Source: an uncultured Ruminococcus sp. (lineage in GTDB: Bacteria; Bacillota; Clostridia; Oscillospirales; CAG-272). From it: a stretch of 27,658 nucleotides of DNA. The position numbers and the translations under genes are program-made. Shown here piece after piece: positions 7,543 to 13,996 of the stretch. Numbering within the stretch: position 1 is the stretch's first letter; every line of letters starts with the position of its first letter. The stretch lies in the NCBI GenBank assembly GCA_905202255.1, contig CAJKRH010000024.1, forward strand, positions 1 through 27,658, given 5' to 3'. Below the pieces are notes generated by a model. That model made no database searches. It was not told the origin of the DNA and saw only the letters and a list, made by a program, of their open reading frames with translations.

Positions 7543-8240
7543 CTACATGCAATTCGAGTTAGACTTCGCAACTGCATCAGCGACGCATTACTAGCACCAT
7601 CAAGTATTAAGTTCAAAGATGAACTTATTGATAATAGTATCAACTCATATTACTCTCATTGTGCAATTCTAACGTTTTTTCTTTCAGCATATTGTATCTT
7701 TTAATGCCTGTACCATGCTTTGTTCATTTCAAGTATAATGTTTGTAATCGTGTAGTATTTTTACACATACTGCGCTATGACGTCCAAATCGCCGAAGGTT
7801 GATGCTTGCTTTGTACGACACACTGCTCGGAAACATCATTGTTTTTTCAAAGTACTCTCATCAGCGTCTAACCCTCCCTGCTGAGTAAAACATCAATTGC
7901 AACACAAGAGAATTCTTTGAATTCACGCGTTGTCGCTCATTGTCTTAGTTATTATATCACAGTAATAGCTAAATGTACATGCCTATCACTTAGTGCCAAC
8001 GCTTTCGAAGCGTTATGCATTAAACAAGAGGCCTGAGCGGCTCAATCATTTTGAACATAAAAATCCGTCAAAAACGCTTCTGCGAAACAACACAGCTTCC
8101 GACGCCAGGACCTCCCGCAAGGGAGTGAGCGACCTCCGGAGAGCTATAACAGCCGTGTGGTGCGGCTGCTTGCGACGATGCAGATGCCGGGTATAATGAT
8201 ACTTCCGTCTTTTCTTTGAAGGGGCGGCTCGGAGCGATCC
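7543..8240. other. Gene-less AT-rich stretch
   Basis: No convincing reading frame on either strand between the TIR promoter and the small gene at 8260. Open frames here lack ribosome-binding sites and do not resemble proteins. GAATTC occurs twice, 3 bp apart, near 7911-7925, and there is a short hairpin at about 8000-8012 (CGCTTTCGAAGCG). From about 8085 the base composition becomes richer in G and C and looks like former coding sequence on the plus strand, ending in TGA near 8220, but I cannot name it. Confidence 0.5.
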
Positions 8241-8259
8241 TCGGAGGGGTGAGAGTCCC

Positions 8260-8394
8260 ATGATACCGATTGACCATGTCGTTTCCATCGTCCGCACCTG
8301 GAAATATCAGTCCTGTTCTTTCAAAGAATGCCCCTATTCCTCCGAAAAACTCTCCACCCAATGTTCTGAACAAAATTCCGCAAAGGAGAGTTGA
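8260..8394 (+). CDS. Small 44-aa protein of unknown function
   Basis: The reading frame MIPIDHVVSIVRTWKYQSCS continues with KECPYSSEKLSTQC and stops just before the next gene. GGAGGGG lies 10 bp before the ATG, a little far. Two cysteines are spaced as CSFKEC, with a third near the end. The AAGGAG within its final codons serves the reading frame at 8400, so the two look like one transcript from a former mobile element. I do not recognise the family. It could also be a remnant. Confidence 0.35.
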   Translation: MIPIDHVVSIVRTWKYQSCSFKECPYSSEKLSTQCSEQNSAKES

Positions 8395-8399
8395 GCACA

Positions 8400-8588
8400 G
8401 TGGCAGTCTATCGCATAAACAAAAATTGCGGCTATACGGTCATGGCGGACTTTCACCTTCGAGACAAAAGTACCCGACAAGTCCCGGCTGTCCATCCGTC
8501 TGCAACCGCCCATGAGCGAGGAACGCAGACGGAAAGCAAGCGAGACCGCAAAGCAAACCAGGTTCCAGAACCGAACAAAATAAAGTAG
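8400..8588 (+). pseudogene. N-terminal remnant of a mobile-element HTH/replication-initiator-like protein
   Basis: The GTG start is preceded by AAGGAG at 7-12 bp. The first residues, MAVYRINKNCGYTVMADFHL then RDKS, match the opening of the HTH-domain proteins (DUF6017/RepA-like) carried by clostridial conjugative and mobilisable elements, which normally run to about 250-330 residues. After RDKS the family similarity stops, and the remaining 40 or so residues are low-complexity and charged. The original body has been deleted. An alternative frame from about 8468 (SEERRRKASETAKQTRF) looks more protein-like and may be the tail of a different gene joined by the deletion. Confidence 0.55.
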
Positions 8589-8737
8589 CGTTTAGGGGTG
8601 ATATGCGGTCAAAATGTCGGGTCTGTACTCGATGTTTTGAACGCTATTACATAGCAAGGTATAGTTCTATCGTTTTTCTCATTTTTAAGGCTATACAGAT
8701 TCAAAACGATTAAATCAAGATATTTCATCCCGACTGC

Positions 8738-8766
8738 TTGAAAAATTCACATTATCGTGATACAAT
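8738..8766 (+). promoter_or_regulatory. SigmaA-type promoter for the HTH-hsdM pair
   Basis: TTGAAA at 8738-8743, a 17-bp spacer, then TACAAT at 8761-8766. The start codon of the regulator is 32 bp downstream of the -10 box. Each hexamer has one mismatch to consensus. Confidence 0.75.
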
Positions 8767-8798
8767 AGACAAGGATATTCTTAAATCGGGAGGGTACT

Positions 8799-9026
8799 AT
8801 GGCTGTTACATATAAAAAACTATTTCATCTGTTAATCGACCGTGGTATTGCAACGGCTGAATTGACAGAACAGGCAGGCTTTAGTGCCAACATTTTAACC
8901 CGACTTAGAAGAGACCAATATGTTTCATTGGAGAGCATTGAAAAGCTATGTTTTGCCCTCGATTGCGGCGTTGACGATATTCTGGAATTTATACCTGATG
9001 AAAAGGAGAACGGAAACAATGATTGA
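8799..9026 (+). CDS. Small Cro/CI-type HTH regulator (XRE family)
   Basis: A 75-residue protein that is almost entirely one helix-turn-helix domain (residues 5-66): AVTYKKLFHLLIDRGIATAE, LTEQAGFSANILTRLRRDQY, then ESIEKLCFALDCGVDDILEF. The recognition helix is SANILTRLRRDQ. It belongs to the YozG-like class that often sits just before type I restriction-modification genes in Clostridia and probably controls their expression. GGGAGGG lies 5 bp before ATG. Its end overlaps the methylase start by 8 bp, so the two are translationally coupled. The gene itself looks intact although its partner is broken. Confidence 0.85.
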   Translation: MAVTYKKLFHLLIDRGIATAELTEQAGFSANILTRLRRDQYVSLESIEKLCFALDCGVDDILEFIPDEKENGNND

Positions 9027-9756
9027 TACAAAGAAAGAGCAGGAGCGTGACGAGCTGCACCGTGCGATATGGGCAATCGCTGATGAACTTCGTGGTGCCG
9101 TTGACGGCTGGGATTTTAAGAACTATGTTCTCGGAACCATGTTTTATCGATACATTTCCGAAAACCTGACAAGCTATGTCAATTCCGGTGAACAGGAAGC
9201 CGGAAACAACGCTTTTGACTATGCAAAAATGCCGGATGCCGAAGCCGAGGAAGCTCGTGACGGCTTGGTAGAAGAAAAGGGCTTCTTTATTCTTCCGTCC
9301 GAGCTGTTTTGCAATGTCAATCACAGAGCCGACAACGATGAAAACCTGAATGAAACCTTGGAGCGTGTATTCAACCACATTGAAAGCTCTGCAAAAGGCT
9401 CATCTTCCGAAAGCAGCTTTGCCGGATTGTTCGATGATTTTGATGTAAACAGCAACAAGCTTTGTTCTACCGTTGCAAAGAGAAATGAACGCCTTGCAAA
9501 ACTTCTGCATGGTGTAGATGATATGAACCTCGGCGATGTAAAGGATCACGATATTGATGCCTTTGGCGATGCCTAGGAGTATCTGATGACCATGTACGCA
9601 TCTGGTGCAGGAAAATCCGGCGGCGAGTTCTTCACCCCTGCGGATGTTTCCGAACTGCTGACCCGTCTCGGCACAGTGGGCAAAACTGAAATCAACAAAG
9701 TTTATGAAAGCAAAGTGCAGAGTTTGATACAATTCAGCGATAGCCTTGCCGCCTGA
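9019..9756 (+). pseudogene. hsdM: Type I restriction methylase HsdM, 3'-truncated with amber stop
   Basis: Residues 1-185 are the typical HsdM N-terminal helical domain (HRAIWAIADELRGAVDGWDF, NYVLGTMFYRYISENL, GFFILPSELF). The frame is then cut by TAG at 9574-9576, where the family has Tyr in GDAYEYLM. It resumes as MTMYASGAGKSGGEFFTPAD and RLGTVGKTEINKVY. The similarity ends exactly before the DPACGSG SAM-binding motif, and a foreign 15-residue tail (SKVQSLIQFSDSLAA) follows. The catalytic NPPY region, hsdS and hsdR are all absent. So there was a nonsense mutation plus a deletion or insertion at about 9705. AAGGAG 8 bp upstream supports the start. Confidence 0.85.
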
Positions 9757-9762
9757 AATTCG

Positions 9763-9812
9763 AGGGGGTGCAAATCCATTTTAGGGGGTGCATTTCACAG
9801 GTAGGGGGTGCA
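9763..9812 (+). repeat. Three AGGGGGTGCA repeats at exact 20-bp spacing
   Basis: AGGGGGTGCA starts at 9763, 9783 and 9803. The bases between differ (AATCCATTTT and TTTCACAGGT). The array lies between the broken hsdM and the -10 box of the XRE gene at 9837. Regular 20-bp spacing near an end is a feature of IS21-family termini, so this may be the leftover end of an insertion sequence that broke hsdM. It could instead be an operator array for the adjacent regulator. I see no transposase. Confidence 0.7.
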
Positions 9813-9836
9813 AGGTGAAAGTCGCACCAGCTTAGA

Positions 9837-9842
9837 TATAAT
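9837..9842 (+). promoter_or_regulatory. -10 box for the XRE gene
   Basis: A perfect TATAAT within GATATAATATC, 24 bp before the chosen start of the XRE gene. No clear -35 hexamer lies at 17 bp (GGTGAA there), but the third GGGGGTGCA repeat sits just upstream of that position. A similar GATATAATA occurs at 10800, before the small-gene cluster. Confidence 0.5.
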
Positions 9843-9866
9843 ATCAGTGAACTGGAGATGAGTAAA

Positions 9867-10763
9867 ATGGCAGGAATTAAAAACTATTTGCCTCAAAATA
9901 TTAAGAGCCTACGTATGGCATATGGTGAATCACAGATGGATCTTGCCTTTGCAATAGGATTGGATTCCCCAAGCGCAATATCAAATTATGAAAAGGGTAT
10001 CCGAAATCCAAAGCCCGAGGTGAGAAAGAAGTTAGCAGAACACTTCCGCGTTACCGAAGAACAACTTATGCATGTTGATTTGTCAGGGATACGTAACACA
10101 TCTTTTAATTTTTTGAGTGACATACACAAAGCGCAAGAACTTACATTCGCAGCGTTTCCTGTTGTATGTTCAGAAACGGCTATGAAGAATGCATCCTTTG
10201 CCGCCGGGTATAATGCTCATATGAGGATTAAAGAGTGTATGCTATCCGGGCAAGAACCCGATGACAAGGATTACGATATTTGCTTTGATTCATATGATAG
10301 CGCCTTTGAGAAGGATGCGGTTCCGGAAGCGGCAGGCAACATGCTCTGGTGGTTGTTGCAATTAGAATATAATGTGCTAAATCAGCAGATATCACAAGGC
10401 GCACAGCTCATGATGGAGAACAAGATATCAGGTGCAGAATTTCTTCAGCAATACTATTTGAAAAATTTTGATTTTGAAAGCGAAGATGGCGGAGACGAAG
10501 TTTCTGAGGATACTGAAAGCCTGGAATTCTATAAAGACATAGAAGAGATTGTGCAAGACCTTCTGAAAAAAGTAAAATCGTCACAGCTTTCAGATCTCGC
10601 TTATTATTACAAGGCAGTTCGTTATGCATATGGACTTGTGCGAAACGAATATTCTCAAGAAACGAACCAGGCTATGGGACATGAAATGCTGTGGGCTATG
10701 AGTGAACTCGGGAATAAGTATGCTAAGAAGTTCTTGCAGATCGCGATTTCTGTAACATCATAA
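9867..10763 (+). CDS. XRE-family regulator with long C-terminal domain
   Basis: I chose the second ATG because GGAG is 9 bp before it but only 0-1 bp before the ATG at 9858. The protein has 298 residues. An HTH_3 domain occupies about residues 7-68 (NIKSLRMAYGESQMDLAFAI then DSPSAISNYEKGIRNPKPEV). After that comes about 230 residues of mostly helical sequence with an acidic linker (SEDGGDEVSEDTES near 210-223). The C-terminal half matches no ligand or peptidase domain that I can name; I see no HExxH or Ser/Lys protease pair. It heads a run of small genes on the same strand, 91 bp upstream of the first, and is probably their regulator. Confidence 0.8.
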   Translation: MAGIKNYLPQNIKSLRMAYGESQMDLAFAIGLDSPSAISNYEKGIRNPKPEVRKKLAEHFRVTEEQLMHVDLSGIRNTSFNFLSDIHKAQELTFAAFPVVCSETAMKNASFAAGYNAHMRIKECMLSGQEPDDKDYDICFDSYDSAFEKDAVPEAAGNMLWWLLQLEYNVLNQQISQGAQLMMENKISGAEFLQQYYLKNFDFESEDGGDEVSEDTESLEFYKDIEEIVQDLLKKVKSSQLSDLAYYYKAVRYAYGLVRNEYSQETNQAMGHEMLWAMSELGNKYAKKFLQIAISVTS

Positions 10764-10854
10764 CTTCACGGAGCGTGAGCGAAAGCTTGCTCGGCATTTG
10801 ATATAATAACTATAAACCTCAAGGAAAGGTCAATATGCAGAGGAGGAATCGCAC

Positions 10855-10977
10855 ATGAGCTGGGATTATTCGGATTTATCTCACCAAGCAAAGCAAGCCG
10901 GAGGACTGGAAAAATTCGTAAAAAATCTTGAGACATTCAACTACAACAACGGTTTAAAAGACGGAAAATCAGAATAG
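10855..10977 (+). CDS. Small 40-aa protein, first of small-gene cluster, ends at amber codon
   Basis: MSWDYSDLSHQAKQAGGLEK and then FVKNLETFNYNNGLKDGKSE, with a perfect AGGAGG 8 bp before the ATG. The TAG at 10975-10977 is followed in the same frame by the next open frame, with only two codons before its GTG. CAG in place of TAG would give one protein of about 118 residues: a soluble head, one membrane segment and a charged tail. So this may be the first half of a gene split by a nonsense mutation. Alternatively the two parts are made separately. The family is not recognised. Confidence 0.6.
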   Translation: MSWDYSDLSHQAKQAGGLEKFVKNLETFNYNNGLKDGKSE

Positions 10978-10983
10978 GCAATT

Positions 10984-11217
10984 GTGGATCTTGCAATTGC
11001 CGGTATAGCCGCTGGTGGTTATGCCTTATATAAAATTATTCGTAAGCGAATCGAAAAGTCTAAAGAGCCTAAGATATCAGCTGAACAAGCAGAACTGTCG
11101 AGACAACAGCTTATTCAGGGCATCAAAGATGCGGAAATAGCAGAGCCAGCCGCCGATGATGTATCAGAGGACGAAATTGATACAGAGGGAGGTGAAGAAA
11201 ATGGCGAAATGTGTTAG
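10984..11217 (+). CDS. Small single-pass membrane protein (77 aa), in frame with the preceding gene
   Basis: Begins at GTG with DLAIAGIAAGGYALYKIIRK, a short hydrophobic segment (residues 2-18) followed by positive charges, so it is predicted to sit in the membrane with a cytoplasmic tail. The rest is helical and then strongly acidic (DDVSEDEIDTEGGEENGE). There is no clear ribosome-binding site before the GTG, which supports its being the second half of the 10855 protein after an amber mutation. Its end overlaps the next gene by 17 bp and contains that gene's GGAGGTG site. Function unknown. Confidence 0.5.
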   Translation: MDLAIAGIAAGGYALYKIIRKRIEKSKEPKISAEQAELSRQQLIQGIKDAEIAEPAADDVSEDEIDTEGGEENGEMC

Positions 11218-11407
11218 GTGCGGCAGAGAGTTCGATGTGTCTTATGCACGTCGAAGCATCGGACATAGCTATGGGGCGGGATCATACAACGATTATTATC
11301 CCGATGGCGATGTGTGTGAATACTGTGCCACAGAAGAAATCAGTGCTGATTATAATGCAGGTGCAGAATTAAGAGAACTGATGGGTACAGGATGGGATGA
11401 AGATTAA
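11201..11407 (+). CDS. Small zinc-ribbon protein (68 aa)
   Basis: ATG at 11201 is preceded by GGAGGTGAAG at good spacing, so I prefer it to an upstream in-frame start. Residues 4-7 (CVRC) and the CEYC pair near residues 37-40 form a four-cysteine zinc ribbon; a stretch rich in Tyr and Gly (HSYGAGSYNDYYPDGD) lies between them. The C-terminus is acidic. It overlaps the upstream gene and is followed by another zinc-ribbon gene after 19 bp. Such proteins usually bind nucleic acid or other proteins; no specific role can be read from the sequence. Confidence 0.7.
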   Translation: MAKCVRCGREFDVSYARRSIGHSYGAGSYNDYYPDGDVCEYCATEEISADYNAGAELRELMGTGWDED

Positions 11408-11426
11408 ACCGGAAGGAGAAAAAAGT

Positions 11427-11609
11427 ATGAGTGAAAGGTTTCCTGGCATTGACTGGTATTGTGATCGTTGCAACGCTTATCTGAATGACCAGCCCGGATT
11501 CGATGACCACCATTATGTGTGGAAATGCACTGAATGCGGTCACAAGAACAGTATTTCCGCGGATGACATTTACGAGTCAGAAGAAGATTTCAGAAATCCA
11601 GATAACTAA
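11427..11609 (+). CDS. Small zinc-ribbon protein (60 aa)
   Basis: Start chosen at 11427, because GGAAGGAG lies 8 bp before it. The sequence reads MSERFPGIDWYCDRCNAYLN then QPGFDDHHYVWKCTECGHKN, with cysteine pairs CDRC (12-15) and CTEC (34-37) making a rubredoxin-like zinc ribbon. The C-terminus is acidic (DIYESEEDFRNPDN). Proteins of this type recur as small hypothetical genes in gut Clostridia. It lies 12 bp before the next gene, so all are probably one mRNA. Function unknown. Confidence 0.75.
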   Translation: MSERFPGIDWYCDRCNAYLNDQPGFDDHHYVWKCTECGHKNSISADDIYESEEDFRNPDN

Positions 11610-11621
11610 GGAGGTGTCCTT

Positions 11622-11819
11622 ATGGGGAAAAATAAGCTTGATGCCGTCACATTCTGCAAGCTTTTTGATATGTTTGGCGAAGATGCTGCGAGAGATACCT
11701 TGAACGATGTTAACGAAGGAAGAGTGAGAGCTTCTACCATCGAGAAGCATCTTTATACAGATGAAACTAAAGAAGAGTACTCCCAACGTCTTAAGGCGGA
11801 GTACAAGGATTTTGAATAA
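11622..11819 (+). CDS. Small helical protein (65 aa), unknown
   Basis: AAGGAGGTG lies 6 bp before the ATG. The protein is MGKNKLDAVTFCKLFDMFGE followed by DAARDTLNDVNEGRVRAST and a charged C-terminal helix. It is probably all helical with no membrane segment. The middle part has the rhythm of a small helical adaptor, but I recognise no family. The spacing to its neighbours and the excellent Shine-Dalgarno site indicate a real gene of the cluster. Confidence 0.65.
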   Translation: MGKNKLDAVTFCKLFDMFGEDAARDTLNDVNEGRVRASTIEKHLYTDETKEEYSQRLKAEYKDFE

Positions 11820-11881
11820 TCAGTTGAAAAAGTCAAGCGTCCAATATTGATAAAAATGATTTAGGCGGAAGGAAAAGAAAT

Positions 11882-12022
11882 ATGACACGAGAAGAATTGA
11901 AAGAACAAATTTACGAATTGATGCGTCAGTATGCTGATGAAGAAATTGATGGAGCTACTTATGCTCAAAAAATGATGGAATTAACCACATCTGCAAGGGG
12001 TGAAATCGACGAAGAGGAATAA
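11882..12022 (+). CDS. Small acidic helical protein (46 aa), unknown
   Basis: MTREELKEQIYELMRQYADE then EIDGATYAQKMMELTTSARG and an EIDEEE tail, with GGCGGAAGGA before the ATG. Two amphipathic helices are predicted. It is the last gene of the rightward cluster and lies 8 bp before the terminator stem. A fold of this size with an acidic surface would suit a protein partner, but nothing in the sequence proves that. No family recognised. Confidence 0.6.
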   Translation: MTREELKEQIYELMRQYADEEIDGATYAQKMMELTTSARGEIDEEE

Positions 12023-12030
12023 GCAATATT

Positions 12031-12076
12031 AAATTCCCAGCCATTGGAAATCAACCCGATAGCCGGGAATTTTTTT
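12031..12076. terminator. Terminator between convergent small-gene cluster and recombinase
   Basis: Arms AAATTCCC-GC (from 12031) and GC-GGGAATTT (12062-12072) pair around a 20-nt loop and are followed by a T run on the plus strand. AAT-rich bases before the left arm give a partial T run on the minus strand, so it may also end recombinase transcripts from the right. Confidence 0.75.
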
Positions 12077-12084
12077 CTGCTCAT

Positions 12085-13617
12085 TTAAATTCGGATTTCC
12101 GTCCCATCCTTCATGGTGAAGCGGATGTCGTCCCTGCCGTAGACCGTCACGAATTCCACCATGTCGTGCCAGAGGGTAGCGTCGTACTCCGTGACGGCAT
12201 CCTTGCGTTCTTCCAAAAGGGCAAGGTAATGCTCGATGGACTTGCGGCGGGAATTCTTGTCGTGAATTTCTGCCTCCACCTCGTCAAGGTGGCTCTTTGC
12301 CTTTTCATACCGGGCGGCGAGGCTTTCGTATTCCTTGTTGTAGTCCGCCTGGTTCTGCGCCACATGGGCGTTCTGGTAGATGCCGTCCTGAATCAGCCGT
12401 GCGACGACGTTCAGTTCATCAGTCAGTTCTGTCCGTTCCTGTTCGAGGGCGGAGGTGTCAAAGACTGAATCCCGGATAAGGCGGAAAGTCTCGATGACGG
12501 TGTCATTGTCGGCGGGCACCTTGTTCGCCGCTGATACGAACGTTGCCTTTATCTCATCGTCGGTCAGGTGCGGCGTGGAGCATTTTTCTCCGCCGTACTT
12601 GTGGTTGCACCGCCAGATGACCTTTCGGTACTTGTCGGTGCTGTGCCAGACCTTTGAGCCGTACCATGAGCCGCACTCACCGCACTTTATCTTGCCGGAG
12701 AAGTCGTGGACTCCGCTGTGCCTGTTCTTCCCGGAGCAGCGTTTCTCAAGCTCTATCTGTACGCGGTCGAAAACGGCGGGATCGATGATTGCCTCGTGAT
12801 CGCCCTCGACGTAGTACTGAGGAATCTCACCGTTGTTGACCTTTGTCTTTTTAGTGAGGTAGTCCACGGTGCATGTTTTCTGCAGGAGGGCGTCGCCCTT
12901 GTACTTTTCGTTGGAAAGTATCCGCTTGACCGTGGGGGCGTTCCACTTCGGCTTGTGGGAGGGACTGAGGTCGCCGTCCGCTTCAAGCTGTCGGCTGATG
13001 CCGTATGGCGTCATGCCCTCAAGGAAAAGCCTATAGATTTTCTTGACCGTTTCAGCCTCCGCGGGGTTTATGACCATCCTTCCGTCCGGTCCCTTGTCGT
13101 AGCCGAGGAACCGGCTGTATGCCACGCTGACCTTGCCGTCGGCGAAACGTTTCCGTTGTCCCCACGTCACATTGTCCGATATGGAGCGGCTCTCTTCCTG
13201 CGCAAGCGATGACATTATAGAGATCAGAAGCTCACCTTTGCCGTCGAATGTCCATATGTTCTCTTTTTCAAAATAAACCTCCACGCCGTGGCTCTTGAGG
13301 TCGCGGATCGTTGTAAGACTGTCGACCGTGTTTCTTGCGAAGCGGCTGACGCTCTTTGTCACGATCAGATCGATATTCCCGGCAAGAGCGTCGGCGATCA
13401 TCCTGTTGAAGCCCTCCCTGTGCCGGGTGTTGAGGCCGGAGATGCCTTCGTCCGCATAGATTGCATAAATAGGAAACCCTCGCTCGTGGCAGAAGTTCTC
13501 CAGCATCATCTTTTGCGTTTCAATGCTGACGCTTTCGCCTGCCTGTTCGTCATCCTTGCTGAGTCTGCAATAGACCGCTGTACTGTAAATGGTTTGCTCA
13601 TTCCTCACTTGTTCCAT
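12085..13617 (-). CDS. Large serine recombinase (TnpX/TndX-type)
   Basis: A 510-residue site-specific integrase. The resolvase catalytic domain covers residues 11-155, with the nucleophile Ser20 in YCRLSKDD, and conserved arginines in TKSVSRFARN and in the QEESRSISDN segment. A recombinase domain follows (about 170-275, FLGYDKGPDGRMVIN, GMTPYGISRQL, NAPTVKRILSNEKYKGD). Then comes a zinc ribbon (CGECG, then two later Cys, about 310-350) and a long coiled-coil arm (390-465). Recombinases of this size excise and insert Tn4451/Tn5397-like mobilisable or conjugative elements with a short core dinucleotide, so it marks the accessory region as (part of) an integrative element. GGAAAGGAG precedes the ATG, and the start lies inside the end of the small upstream gene. 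Confidence 0.93.
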   Translation of the reverse strand: MEQVRNEQTIYSTAVYCRLSKDDEQAGESVSIETQKMMLENFCHERGFPIYAIYADEGISGLNTRHREGFNRMIADALAGNIDLIVTKSVSRFARNTVDSLTTIRDLKSHGVEVYFEKENIWTFDGKGELLISIMSSLAQEESRSISDNVTWGQRKRFADGKVSVAYSRFLGYDKGPDGRMVINPAEAETVKKIYRLFLEGMTPYGISRQLEADGDLSPSHKPKWNAPTVKRILSNEKYKGDALLQKTCTVDYLTKKTKVNNGEIPQYYVEGDHEAIIDPAVFDRVQIELEKRCSGKNRHSGVHDFSGKIKCGECGSWYGSKVWHSTDKYRKVIWRCNHKYGGEKCSTPHLTDDEIKATFVSAANKVPADNDTVIETFRLIRDSVFDTSALEQERTELTDELNVVARLIQDGIYQNAHVAQNQADYNKEYESLAARYEKAKSHLDEVEAEIHDKNSRRKSIEHYLALLEERKDAVTEYDATLWHDMVEFVTVYGRDDIRFTMKDGTEIRI

Positions 13618-13795
13618 GTTCTGCTCCTTTCCGGGAACAAAGTGAATCCTGAGATTGTTCGGTTTCTTTTATTATACCGTGGTATCTTCTCTCCGTCAAT
13701 ACGGCAGCACTTGACAAAAACACTGCCGCAAAGACATCTTCCGGATTTTGCTTGCCTACGAAACACTCGTGAACAATCAGCTTGATCTTTCCCGT
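13598..13795 (-). CDS. Small gene coupled to the recombinase, apparently with ACG at the start
   Basis: The frame GKIKLIVHECFVGKQNPEDV continues with FAAVFLSSAAVLTE and ends EHGTSEE. It resembles the short conserved proteins that precede large serine recombinases in clostridial elements. It overlaps the recombinase by 20 bp and contains its ribosome-binding site, so the two are coupled. A perfect AAGGAGG lies 5 bp before codon ACG (13793-13795), where ATG would be expected. No in-frame ATG or GTG fits, and the upstream TTG at 13885 has no Shine-Dalgarno site. Either ACG is used weakly or the start was lost by one T-to-C change. About 65 residues. Confidence 0.6.
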   Translation of the reverse strand, partial: TGKIKLIVHECFVGKQNPEDVFAAVFLSSAAVLTERRYHGIIKETEQSQDSLCSRKGAEHGTSEE

Positions 13796-13820
13796 AGTTG
13801 CCTCCTTTACCGTGAGAGTA

Positions 13821-13852
13821 ACAGTTGGAGGGAGAGAAGTCCCTCCAACTGT
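13821..13852. promoter_or_regulatory. Perfect 13-bp inverted repeat in the recombinase leader
   Basis: ACAGTTGGAGGGA and TCCCTCCAACTGT flank a 6-base loop (GAGAAG). It lies about 25 bp upstream of the ACG site of the small gene. No T run follows on either strand, so it is not a simple terminator. It may be an mRNA hairpin controlling the recombinase operon, or a binding site. Confidence 0.6.
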
Positions 13853-13948
13853 TTCCTTACTTAAAGGCAAAAAAGCAAGTCTCAACTTTGAATGTTCATA
13901 AAATGTTTACATGTTGCAAGCTGCATGCTGTGTACCAGCAAGCATCGC

Positions 13949-13996
13949 GTTTGGTCACCCAAACACAGACTTGTTGGGATAGTCCCAAGCCCTTAC
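13949..13996. other. Two close inverted repeats, oriT- or end-like
   Basis: GTTTGG-tcac-CCAAAC (13949-13964) and TTGGGA-tag-TCCCAA (13974-13988) are followed by GCCCTTAC. A cluster of short inverted repeats followed by a CCCTTAC-like motif recalls transfer origins of Gram-positive mobilisable elements. No relaxase gene is present in the window. It could also be part of the element end used by the recombinase. Confidence 0.3.

Noticed and set aside
8068..8373. 101-residue minus-strand frame
   Set aside because: No ribosome-binding site and low-complexity content. It overlaps the better-supported plus-strand small gene at 8260.
9803..9830. Group II intron-like GTGAAAGTC motif near the 20-bp repeats
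   Set aside because: Only a short match. No intron domain V, no reverse transcriptase and no maturase in the window.
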